Source of the DNA: Firmicutes bacterium HGW-Firmicutes-8
GTDB taxonomy: Bacteria > Bacillota > Thermincolia > Thermincolales > UBA2595
DNA: 64,000 nucleotides
Direction: 5' to 3'
Assembly (NCBI GenBank): GCA_002840165.1
Contig: PGZN01000004.1
Span: forward strand, 31,623 to 95,622
The notes below the pieces were generated by a model. It was not told the origin of the DNA. It searched no databases and saw only the letters and a list, made by a program, of their open reading frames with translations. Made by a program: the position numbers and the translations under genes. Below, piece after piece: positions 56,842 through 64,000 of this stretch. Position 1 is the stretch's first letter; each line of letters opens with the position of its first letter.

Positions 56842-58251
56842 ATGCCTAAGAAATATCATATTCATACTAAAAAAGCCGATCCGCGGTTCCCACCGGTAGG
56901 CAAATATGCAACAGTAGAATTTCGGGAAAATTGCGCCGGAAGCTGCCGTCTTTGTGTCAAGAAGAGGTGCATCTACAATGTTCATAAAGATAATTTCCTG
57001 CAATGGAGTAACATGACTGAGCCGGAATATCTTTATATCTGTAAAAGCTGTTACCGCTGCGTGCAAGAATGCACCAAAGGCATCTTTTCTATGGCCATTA
57101 ATCCTGAATATCTAACCCTTGGGGATGATTACTGGACCCCCGGTATTATCAGCTACAACTGGGCGCAGGCTCATACCGGTATGGTTCCCGTGTCTGGCGC
57201 CGGTTACCGCGGTCCTTTCGCCGGGGAAGGGTTTGATTCCATCTGGGCCGACATGTCGGAAATTGTCCGCCCCACCAGAGACGGCATTCATGGACGTGAA
57301 TATATCAATACCACGGTAGAGCTTTCACGCCGTCCGATGAGGCTTGAGTTTAAGCAGGACATGTCACTTGCCGGTGAGCTGCCGGCAATTCTGGAGATAC
57401 CTCTGCCGGTAACCTTCCAGGAGCCGAAATTCGGTGTGCTCAGTGAGAGTGTTTTACTTGCTATGGCGGAAGCCGCACACGAAATAGGAACATTGCTATT
57501 TATGGGTCCGGAAAAGTATTCGGATGCTGTATCGAAGTACTCTCAATCAATCGTTCCCTGTCTGACAAAGGCTAATTTTCAACACCATGCAAAGATAATC
57601 AGCCAAAGCCAGATGGTTGAATTGGTTTACGAACCGGGCATCGAACAGGAATTTGCCAAACTGCGTAAAATCAAGCCGGGTCTATTTATTGCGGTCGGAA
57701 TTCCGCTGGATACCAAAGCGGCGGAACTGACAGTGATGCTGGCGAAGAGTGACATTGACACCATTCATTTATATGGTAGTGATAACGGCTGGGAAATAAA
57801 TACTGATAACCCGCGTTATTTGAAGGATATGATTAGGGAAGTCCACTTGAAACTAGTGGAGAATAAAATACGGACCAAAGTCAACCTGGTTTTCGGCGGT
57901 GGAATTGCCATGGCCGAGCATATTCCAAAATCATTGATTTGCGGCGCCGACGCTGTGGCCATCGACCTCCCATTGCTGATTGCGCTGGAATGCCGGTTGT
58001 GCTATCGATGTAAGAATGGCAAATCTTGTCCGGCGAAATTGGAAGCAGTCGAACCGAAATGGGGCAGCCAGCGGATTGTTAATTTGATCGGAAGCTGGCA
58101 TAATCAACTGCTTGAAGTAATGGGGGCTTCCGGTATCCGTGAAGCCAGGCGGATGCGCGGGGAAGTGGGCCGGTCCATGTGGTTCGATGATTTAGAAAAA
58201 GAATGTTTTGCTCCGTTGTTCGGAACCAGAAAAGTGACTGGGATTGGATAA
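56842..58251 (+). CDS. Ferredoxin-domain glutamate-synthase-like protein with degenerate active site
   Basis: 469 residues. The N-terminus has two [4Fe-4S]-type cysteine clusters (CAGSCRLCVKKRC and CKSCYRCVQECTKG). The rest is laid out like the FMN/2-oxoglutarate domain of glutamate synthase, but lacks the GGGMSFGSM and DGSxGGTGAAP motifs kept in the next gene; the latter position reads LYGSDNGWEINTD. A C-terminal cysteine group (CRLCYRCKNGKSC) remains. Probably an electron-transfer or structural partner of GltB rather than a synthase. RBS TGGAGG. It follows metF by 20 bases and precedes gltB by 15. Confidence 0.72.
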   Translation: MPKKYHIHTKKADPRFPPVGKYATVEFRENCAGSCRLCVKKRCIYNVHKDNFLQWSNMTEPEYLYICKSCYRCVQECTKGIFSMAINPEYLTLGDDYWTPGIISYNWAQAHTGMVPVSGAGYRGPFAGEGFDSIWADMSEIVRPTRDGIHGREYINTTVELSRRPMRLEFKQDMSLAGELPAILEIPLPVTFQEPKFGVLSESVLLAMAEAAHEIGTLLFMGPEKYSDAVSKYSQSIVPCLTKANFQHHAKIISQSQMVELVYEPGIEQEFAKLRKIKPGLFIAVGIPLDTKAAELTVMLAKSDIDTIHLYGSDNGWEINTDNPRYLKDMIREVHLKLVENKIRTKVNLVFGGGIAMAEHIPKSLICGADAVAIDLPLLIALECRLCYRCKNGKSCPAKLEAVEPKWGSQRIVNLIGSWHNQLLEVMGASGIREARRMRGEVGRSMWFDDLEKECFAPLFGTRKVTGIG

Positions 58252-58266
58252 AATAAGTAACCGGGA

Positions 58267-59847
58267 ATGGATAAATATATGAAAAACATAAAGAACAATA
58301 TTAAGATTAAAGGAAAGTCCGGACTGCCGCAAACAGTTTCGACTCCTTCACGTTATCGTAATCCTATCGGCAAGTACGTCGTGGGAAGAAATTCAAAATG
58401 TATTTCTTGCGGTTTATGCGCTAAACTATGTCCTTATGGCGTCCATCCGAGATACGAGAATTTCAGCCAGCCGATTCGCCCGCTTGATTACCGTTGCATT
58501 GGTCCGAAGTGCGAAGCCAACGAATATTTCTGTGTGAAAAACTGTCCCCAGCATGCCTTATCAGTCAAGCTCAATCCTATTATGGAAACGCTCGGGGATT
58601 ATCGCTGGCCGGCGGAAATGATTTTAGCGCATTGGTATATGGCAGAGACGGGGAATTTACCTCAGGTGGACCTGGAATATAATCTAGGGTTCTCCGGAGG
58701 CGGCTTTGATAAAATTCGTTTTAAGAGTCCTGACCCCAAAGATTACCTGAATATTCCGGATGAGGAAATCGATACCAGCATCCTTTTAAATAAACGTCAC
58801 GACGGCCGTCCAGAAAGAGTTTTATCTCTTCCTTGCTACGGTGGAGGTATGTCTTTCGGTTCTATGGCTCTTCCGGTATTGGTAGGAAGAGCACGAGCCG
58901 CTAAAAGGCTAAATTCGTTAACCTGTACCGGAGAAGGTGGTTATCCTAAGGAATTTGAGCCATACAGCGATAATTTTATTACTCAGGTCGCTACTGGACT
59001 TTTTGGGGTAAGAGAAGAAACAATCCTTTTTGCTCCAGTAGTAGAATTCAAATATGCTCAGGGCGCAAAACCCGGTCTGGGGGGGCACTTACTGGGTGAT
59101 AAGGTGACACCGGAAGTAGCGAAAATACGGGAGACGGTCGAGGGCAGTTCCCTGTTCTCCCCATTCCCGTTTCACAGCGTTTATTCGGTGGAGGACCATA
59201 AGAAACACATTGATTGGATAAAGGAAATCAATCCGCAGGCGCTTATTTCGGTCAAAGTCTCTACGCCTACGGATGCGGACATGGTTGCCGTAGGCGCCTA
59301 TTATGCCGGTGCTCACATTATCCATTTCGATGGCAGCTACGGCGGTACTGGCGCCGCTCCTGATATTGCTAAAAAGAATATCGCCATGCCCATCGACTAT
59401 GCTATCCCCAAAGTACACCGTTTCCTGATCAATGAAGGTGTCCGGGATGAACTTTGCTTTATAGCCAGCGGTGGGATTCGGAATGCGATGGATGTTGCCA
59501 AAGCGATTGCCATGGGCGCCAATGGCGCGGTTATCGGTACGGCTGATATGATAGCCATGGAATGCGTGCGTTGCACTCATTGTTCAAGCGGACGTGGCTG
59601 TGCGCGCAGTATCGCTACCACCGACAAAGAACTCGGTTATGAAATTTCCGAAGAGTGGGCAGAGCAACGGCTAGTGAACATGTACATGGCTTGGCGTAAA
59701 CAATGGTGTGAACTTCTGCGCCAGTATGGGATGAGGAGTATTAAAGAATTAGTCGGGCGCTCCGATTTGTTAGTACATTTGGATTATTTAGATGAAGTGG
59801 AACGACAGAAATATCAACCAGCCCCCAAAAAGAAATTGATTCTATAA
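58267..59847 (+). CDS. gltB: Glutamate synthase FMN-domain subunit with N-terminal ferredoxin
   Basis: 526 residues. N-terminal [4Fe-4S] motif CISCGLCAKLCPYG near residue 43. The FMN and 2-oxoglutarate barrel has SLPCYGGGMSFGSMALP near 195, TGEGGYPKEF, GAKPGLGGHL, ISVKVSTPTDADMVA and FDGSYGGTGAAPD. FeS cysteines are at MECVRCTHCSSGRGC near 437. This is the stand-alone synthase domain as in archaeal and clostridial split glutamate synthases. It forms two glutamates from 2-oxoglutarate and channelled ammonia, with reduced ferredoxin as a likely donor. Confidence 0.88.
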   Translation: MDKYMKNIKNNIKIKGKSGLPQTVSTPSRYRNPIGKYVVGRNSKCISCGLCAKLCPYGVHPRYENFSQPIRPLDYRCIGPKCEANEYFCVKNCPQHALSVKLNPIMETLGDYRWPAEMILAHWYMAETGNLPQVDLEYNLGFSGGGFDKIRFKSPDPKDYLNIPDEEIDTSILLNKRHDGRPERVLSLPCYGGGMSFGSMALPVLVGRARAAKRLNSLTCTGEGGYPKEFEPYSDNFITQVATGLFGVREETILFAPVVEFKYAQGAKPGLGGHLLGDKVTPEVAKIRETVEGSSLFSPFPFHSVYSVEDHKKHIDWIKEINPQALISVKVSTPTDADMVAVGAYYAGAHIIHFDGSYGGTGAAPDIAKKNIAMPIDYAIPKVHRFLINEGVRDELCFIASGGIRNAMDVAKAIAMGANGAVIGTADMIAMECVRCTHCSSGRGCARSIATTDKELGYEISEEWAEQRLVNMYMAWRKQWCELLRQYGMRSIKELVGRSDLLVHLDYLDEVERQKYQPAPKKKLIL

Positions 59848-59868
59848 AGTAAAATTAGAGGTAAATTT

Positions 59869-62520
59869 ATGCGTAATATAAATCAGATGCTAGAAGAAAT
59901 AATCACCTCACGCGGTAAATTACCGCGCGCAACTTTCGAAGATCGAAAGGCGGCGGAGGAGGGAGGCTGCGGTGTCACCGGTTTTATTGCCTCCATTCCG
60001 GTAGGTGGACGTCATATCTTTGAGCCGTCGGTTCAGATGCATAATCGTGGTAATGGTAAGGGCGGTGGTATTGCTGCCGTCGGCTTAGTTCCTGAGGATG
60101 TCGGTGTAACCCAGGATATACTTGATACCCACTATATGCTACAGGTAGCACTACTCGACCCTAATGTCATCCGGCAGGTTGAAAAAGAATTTATTGAACC
60201 GTTTTTGGACGTTTGCCAGGGCAGCCGTATTCCCACCGTGGACGATTACCGGGAAGTGAACGGACTAGATGTCCGACCCCCTGATGTTTATCGTTATTTT
60301 GTTCGGGTCAAGCCGAATGTCCTTGACCGTTTCATAACTGAAAACAACCTCAAAGGGATTGACCCGCATCAGGCGGAAGATGAATTTATCCACCAGAATT
60401 CCTATCGTCTTAACCAGAAATATTATGCCTCACTTGGCGAGAAACAGGCCTTTGTTTTATCACATGGCCGTAATATCATGATCCTCAAAATCGTTGGTTA
60501 TGCGGAGCTGGTGGCGAAATATTACCTGCTGGATAATTTAAGAGCCCATGGTTGGATTGCTCATCAGCGGTACCCCACTAAAGGCCGGGTCTGGCATCCT
60601 GGTGGTGCGCATCCGTTTATCGGTTTGGATGAGGCTCTGGTGCATAACGGTGATTTTGCCAATTACTCGTCCATCAGTGAGTATTTAAAACAATTTAATA
60701 TCTATCCGCAGTTTTTGACAGATACCGAAGTATCCATCCAGCTCTTTGATTTATTACGTCGGAATTTTAATTATCCGCTGGAATATATTATCGAAGCGAT
60801 AGCTCCAACCACCGAGCATGATTTCGACCGTCTACCTTTAGAGAAACAACAGGTTTATCGTCATATTCAACAAGCTCATATGCAGTGTTCACCTGATGGC
60901 CCCTGGTTTTTCATTATTGCCCGTAACGATGTTTCCAATAAACAATTCCAGCTATTAGGTATTACCGATACTGGTATGTTGAGGCCGCAGGTTTTTGCCA
61001 TGCAGAATGGTGAAGTCCAGATTGGCTTAATTTGCTCTGAGAAACAAGCAATTGATGCGACACTGCAAAGTCTGGCCTCAGAAGACAAACGGTTCTGTAC
61101 GGTGGCTGATCGTTACTGGAATGCCCGGGGCGGCAGCGCCACTGACGGCGGTACCTTCATCTTTACAGTTAAAGATGCCGGTAAAGGTGACGGCTCTAAG
61201 ACGCTAACCTGCACTAATAAATTCGGCGATATAATCAAAATCCCTGATAGCACGAAACCAGGTGTCATCCCGGACGGGCCACCAGTGCAAAAGATTGATC
61301 AAGACTTGGATAAAACAGGCACAGAAGAATTAAAGGAATATTGCTGTAAGAATATTACTGCTTGGTCTTACCAGACTCTGCAGGATTTCTGTAAGAAAAT
61401 GATTTTACTGGCAAATGAAAACGATGAACAGAAGGCCAAAGCTATCGCAGTACTGACCTACCTCAACGATATCCGCATGCCAGTCGGTGAAAAGAAACGC
61501 AGTTTAACATTGCAAATCATCAGAGATAGTTTAAGCGAGATTTTCATTGCTACTCCCAAATTGGACAGTAATTCCAAGAGTCAGTACAAATATATCGATA
61601 GGGGAACCCGGAATACATTGCGCGCTCCGCAAAGAAACGAAACAATTCTCGTTCTAAACGCCAAAGAATTTCCGCCGGAAGGTGAAGATTGCGATGCGCG
61701 CCTTATCGTGACGGCCTATGAATTGGGCTGGAAGCAATTCATTGCCTATGGTTATAAGGGACAGCGTTTTTGCGGTTGCGGTCTGTCCGCGAACTCTGGA
61801 GGGGTGCGAATCGATGTTTATGACAGCTCAGGCGATTATTTGGCTTCAGGCATCGACGGATTGGAAATTTACGTCCACGGTAATGCTCAGGACCAGGTAG
61901 GACAGATTCTGAAGAGCGGTAAACTGGTCATCTACGGAGATGTCGGGCAAACATTCATGTACGGCGCCAAAGGTGGTGAAGTTTACATCATGGGCAATGC
62001 CGCCGGTCGTCCGCTCGTCAATGCCGTCGGTAAACCGCGTGGTGTGATTAACGGAACCTGTTTGGATTACCTGGCAGAATCTTTTATGGCCGGCGACCCG
62101 CTGAATGGCGGTGGCTTCGTCGTAATGAACGGTATAATTGTTGACAATGACGGCAAGATTGTTCCCCAAGATACACCTTACCCCGGTTCCAACCTTTTCT
62201 CTCTGGCCTCCGGAGGCGCCATTTTCATACGTGACCCGGATAAAATGATCGTCAGTGAACAGCTAAACGGCGGTGAGTTGGTTAATATTAGTGAGAACGA
62301 TTGGGAGTTAATTCTTCCTTATCTGCAAGAAAACGAACGGCTGTTTTGTATCAAGATAGACGACTTGCTTACGGTCAAAGGCGTCAAGCGTAAATATACT
62401 GATGTTTACCGGAAAGTACAGCCGGTTAAAGCAGTTGATTCTCGCCTCAGGGCAGAAGGAATCAGAAATCAGGTTTCCCTGGTAATCGAGAGGAATAAAA
62501 AGAATGAACAAATACGATGA
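59869..62520 (+). CDS. gltA: Glutamate synthase amidotransferase with C-terminal GXGXG domain
   Basis: 883 residues. The class II glutaminase domain has its nucleophile at Cys34 (EGGCGVTGFIA), implying removal of a 33-residue propeptide, with VQMHNRGNGKGGG, HQRYPTKG and EALVHNGDFANYSS following. After a linker (about 430-620) comes the GXGXG beta-helix (SANSGGVRID, YVHGNAQDQVGQI, IYGDVGQTFMYGAKGG). It supplies ammonia to GltB. Here the amidotransferase and GXGXG parts are fused while the FMN part is separate. RBS AGAGGT. Its stop overlaps a GXGXG remnant. Confidence 0.87.
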   Translation: MRNINQMLEEIITSRGKLPRATFEDRKAAEEGGCGVTGFIASIPVGGRHIFEPSVQMHNRGNGKGGGIAAVGLVPEDVGVTQDILDTHYMLQVALLDPNVIRQVEKEFIEPFLDVCQGSRIPTVDDYREVNGLDVRPPDVYRYFVRVKPNVLDRFITENNLKGIDPHQAEDEFIHQNSYRLNQKYYASLGEKQAFVLSHGRNIMILKIVGYAELVAKYYLLDNLRAHGWIAHQRYPTKGRVWHPGGAHPFIGLDEALVHNGDFANYSSISEYLKQFNIYPQFLTDTEVSIQLFDLLRRNFNYPLEYIIEAIAPTTEHDFDRLPLEKQQVYRHIQQAHMQCSPDGPWFFIIARNDVSNKQFQLLGITDTGMLRPQVFAMQNGEVQIGLICSEKQAIDATLQSLASEDKRFCTVADRYWNARGGSATDGGTFIFTVKDAGKGDGSKTLTCTNKFGDIIKIPDSTKPGVIPDGPPVQKIDQDLDKTGTEELKEYCCKNITAWSYQTLQDFCKKMILLANENDEQKAKAIAVLTYLNDIRMPVGEKKRSLTLQIIRDSLSEIFIATPKLDSNSKSQYKYIDRGTRNTLRAPQRNETILVLNAKEFPPEGEDCDARLIVTAYELGWKQFIAYGYKGQRFCGCGLSANSGGVRIDVYDSSGDYLASGIDGLEIYVHGNAQDQVGQILKSGKLVIYGDVGQTFMYGAKGGEVYIMGNAAGRPLVNAVGKPRGVINGTCLDYLAESFMAGDPLNGGGFVVMNGIIVDNDGKIVPQDTPYPGSNLFSLASGGAIFIRDPDKMIVSEQLNGGELVNISENDWELILPYLQENERLFCIKIDDLLTVKGVKRKYTDVYRKVQPVKAVDSRLRAEGIRNQVSLVIERNKKNEQIR

Positions 62521-62839
62521 ATGCAGGCAAGATTGTCGTCCACGGTCATGCCGGTGATGTCCTGGGTTATGCCATGCGGGGAGGGAAACTCTTCATCAAA
62601 GGTGATGTCGGGTACCGTGTGGGGATTCACATGAAGGAATATGAGGTGTAGACAAATCGCGAATTGGCAAAGAGGTTTCTGTTTTTAAACTTGATGAGGC
62701 AGACAATGTAAGGCTTGATAAGTACCTGCGTGAATATTGTACTGATTTAGGTATAGACTATGAAGAGGTAAGAAAAGAAAAGTTTGTTAAACTTGTGCCG
62801 ATTTCCCACCGTCCATACGGGAATCTGTATACCCAGTAG
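62517..62839 (+). pseudogene. Remnant of a separate GXGXG-domain (GltB3-type) gene
   Basis: ATG 62517 overlaps the gltA stop (ATGA) and opens a 44-codon frame (HGHAGDVLGYAMRGGKLFIK, GDVGYRVGIHMKEYEV) that stops at 62651. A second stretch from 62663 to the TAG at 62839 encodes IGKEVSVFKLDEADNVRLDK and KFVKLVPISHRPYGNLYTQ, the usual C-terminus of stand-alone GXGXG proteins. The middle, about 100 codons, is missing and the two parts are separated by a stop. A leftover of a duplicate GXGXG subunit. Confidence 0.75.
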
Positions 62840-63004
62840 TTGCTAGTTGCTAGTGGGGAGTGTAAAATCGGTTGGTTGCGCTAGGCGTGAACCAACCATT
62901 AGAACTTGCCACTAAGCACTAACCACTAACCACTAACCACTAACCACTAACCACTAACCACTAGCACTAGCACTAGCAACTAGCAACTAGCAACTAGACT
63001 AGGT
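62839..63004. repeat. Heptamer array with complementary ends before ndoAI
   Basis: The left end TAGTTGCTAGTTGCTAG is the exact complement of the right end CTAGCAACTAGCAACTA. Between them are an AACCAACC/GGTTGGTT hairpin (about 62870-62900) and about eight copies of CCACTAA (period 7). Same architecture as 1987-2290 with a different unit. It fills most of the 300-base gap before ndoAI. Confidence 0.9.
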
Positions 63005-63078
63005 ACTGGCCACTGTGTGGCCGGATGGTATGTACTTAAATACAGGCCTAAACGAACGTGACAGCAGGAGCGATTTTA

Positions 63079-63120
63079 TTGACAATGGTATATAGCGCAG
63101 TATATAATTTGATATATACT
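63079..63120 (+). promoter_or_regulatory. ndoAI promoter with overlapping palindromic operator
   Basis: TTGACA (63079-63084), 18 bases, TATAAT (63103-63108). A perfect inverted repeat AGTATATA-ATTTGA-TATATACT (63099-63120) covers the -10 box, and a related GTATATA copy lies at 63088. A good candidate for autorepression by the ribbon-helix-helix antitoxin. Confidence 0.7.
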
Positions 63121-63154
63121 GGAGTATACGCTTTGCTAAGGAGGTGCCCTTTTA

Positions 63155-63430
63155 GTGGCGGAAGTTAAGAGAATTATGATTAGCCTCCCAGATAATCTAC
63201 TGCGTGAAGTGGATGGGATAGTGGCTGCGGAAAGGCTCAACAGGAGTGAGTTTATCCGGGAAGCAATGAAGCTCTATATCCAGGAGCGAAAAAGGAGGAC
63301 CATCAGAGAGCAGATGAAAAAGGGTTATATGGAAATGGCCAGAATCAATTTAGCCCTGGCGGGGGAAAGCTTTGCCCTGGAGCATGAAGTTAGTGAGCTG
63401 TATAACGGGCGATTGGCGGAGGATGGATAA
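63155..63430 (+). CDS. ndoAI: Antitoxin EndoAI (ribbon-helix-helix)
   Basis: 91 residues. N-terminal RHH DNA-binding fold (KRIMISLPDNLLREVDGIV, NRSEFIREAMKLYI) and a C-terminal tail that would wrap the toxin. Start GTG after AAGGAGGTG. Three bases separate its stop from ndoA. Confidence 0.92.
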   Translation: MAEVKRIMISLPDNLLREVDGIVAAERLNRSEFIREAMKLYIQERKRRTIREQMKKGYMEMARINLALAGESFALEHEVSELYNGRLAEDG

Positions 63431-63433
63431 ATA

Positions 63434-63784
63434 ATGCTGATTCGACGCGGGGACATCTTTTTTGCCGACCTAAGCCCGGTTGTCGGCTCGGAACAGGGTG
63501 GGACAAGGCCTGTTTTAGTCCTGCAAAATGATATCGGTAACCAGTACAGCCCGACCACCATCATAGCAGCAATTACCTCTCAAATTAGCAAAGCGAAGCT
63601 TCCAACACATGTCGAGGTTACCCGTGGCAGCAGCGGTCTGGAAAAGGACTCTGTGATTCTCCTGGAGCAAATCCGGACAATTGATAAGAGCAGGCTGAAA
63701 GAGAAAATAACTTCTCTCAATGAAGAACTGATGGAAAAAGTGGCTCAGGCGATAGAGATTTCGGTGGGGCTCATAGAGATTTGA
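63434..63784 (+). CDS. ndoA: Endoribonuclease toxin EndoA (MazF family)
   Basis: 116 residues, MazF/PemK fold: [58 protein letters not shown]. Cleaves single-stranded RNA at a short sequence; the homologue in Bacillus subtilis cuts at UACAU. In most relatives it lies directly after alr. Confidence 0.95.
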   Translation: MLIRRGDIFFADLSPVVGSEQGGTRPVLVLQNDIGNQYSPTTIIAAITSQISKAKLPTHVEVTRGSSGLEKDSVILLEQIRTIDKSRLKEKITSLNEELMEKVAQAIEISVGLIEI

Positions 63785-63787
63785 AAG

Positions 63788-64000
63788 ATGGCTGTCTCAA
63801 AAGAGGCAGCCTGTTTTGTTTTTGTATGACCGGAGGGGCTGGTGTGTTCTTCTGGGCGGGCATTTTGAGCAGGGCTTGTTGGCAAATAGCTTAGGGCTGA
63901 CGGGATGGCTGTTCGCAACGGCGTTTCTCTTGTTCTCATTATGCGCCACTAACCTCAGAGCCTGGCGGAGCCTTGGGTTTCACCCGCCCAAGCGCCGTCC
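63788..64000. repeat. Dispersed repeat copy at the right edge
   Basis: Second copy of the element at 9108-9335, about 80 per cent identical by eye, in the same orientation. It begins with GGCTGTCTCAAAAGAGGC just after a MazF-type gene, as the first copy begins just after the HD-GYP gene, so its terminator-like start may have been adopted as a gene end. Runs off the window. Confidence 0.8.

Noticed and set aside
62900..63000. Possible CRISPR array
   Set aside because: The unit is only 7 bases with no spacers; no cas genes in the window.

Overview
The window looks like chromosomal DNA of an anaerobic, spore-forming, diazotrophic Gram-positive bacterium of the Clostridia, probably close to the Desulfotomaculum/Pelotomaculum (Peptococcaceae) group. 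This rests on gene content, not on a search: the acpS-nnr-alr ... ndoAI-ndoA backbone, a clostridial-type nif operon with nifI1/nifI2 between nifH and nifD, a NifB with a fused NifX-like domain, a [2Fe-2S] ferredoxin like that of Clostridium pasteurianum, SLH surface proteins, and ANTAR-type antitermination in place of sigma-54 control.

Layout. 1-3.9 kb: housekeeping genes acpS, nnr, a CBS protein and alr. 3.9-7.9 kb: ANTAR regulator, a divergent glutamine synthetase and gdhA. 8-16 kb: an HD-GYP c-di-GMP phosphodiesterase, a second ANTAR regulator, an ATPase, asnB and a broken AIM24-like gene, separated by repeat-rich non-coding DNA. 16-27 kb: nifH-I1-I2-D-K-E-N-B, a ferredoxin, anfO, the stump of a second nifB, a ChrA half-transporter and a CPA2 antiporter. 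28-38.7 kb: three ammonium transporters, two PII proteins, a third ANTAR regulator with glnA, and a type III glutamine synthetase. 38.8-52.3 kb: a 2515-residue SLH adhesin behind a c-di-GMP-I riboswitch, TetR, an RND pump, a SpoIIM-like protein and a CAP-domain exoprotein behind a c-di-AMP-riboswitch-like leader. 52.6-62.8 kb: a tnpB remnant, another glnA, and an operon of mvhD, metV, metF and a split glutamate synthase. 63.1-63.8 kb: the ndoAI/ndoA toxin-antitoxin pair, the usual neighbour of alr.

How it works together. Nitrogen enters through N2 fixation and three Amt proteins and is assimilated by three apparently competent glutamine synthetases (plus one that lacks a key residue), glutamate dehydrogenase, glutamate synthase and asparagine synthetase. 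The strongest signal is regulatory. Nearly every nitrogen transcription unit begins with a leader made of two small hairpins with six-base loops (mostly A at loop position 1, G at position 4). The second hairpin shares its 3' arm with an intrinsic terminator. This is the layout of known ANTAR targets (EutV, NasR). I find twelve candidate units, tandem before nifH, amt1 and amt2, together with three ANTAR regulators, two of which lack the phospho-accepting aspartate. One of those two overlaps a glutamine synthetase paralogue that has lost the active-site flap glutamate. I infer a local, self-contained nitrogen antitermination regulon.

The window is also rich in decayed genes (second nifB, tnpB, AIM24-like gene, GXGXG protein) and in intergenic repeat families: heptamer arrays with complementary ends and palindromic CGCGGAG-type elements, some placed inside the nif and amt operons. 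All coordinates and family calls were read by eye; no database or folding program was run.
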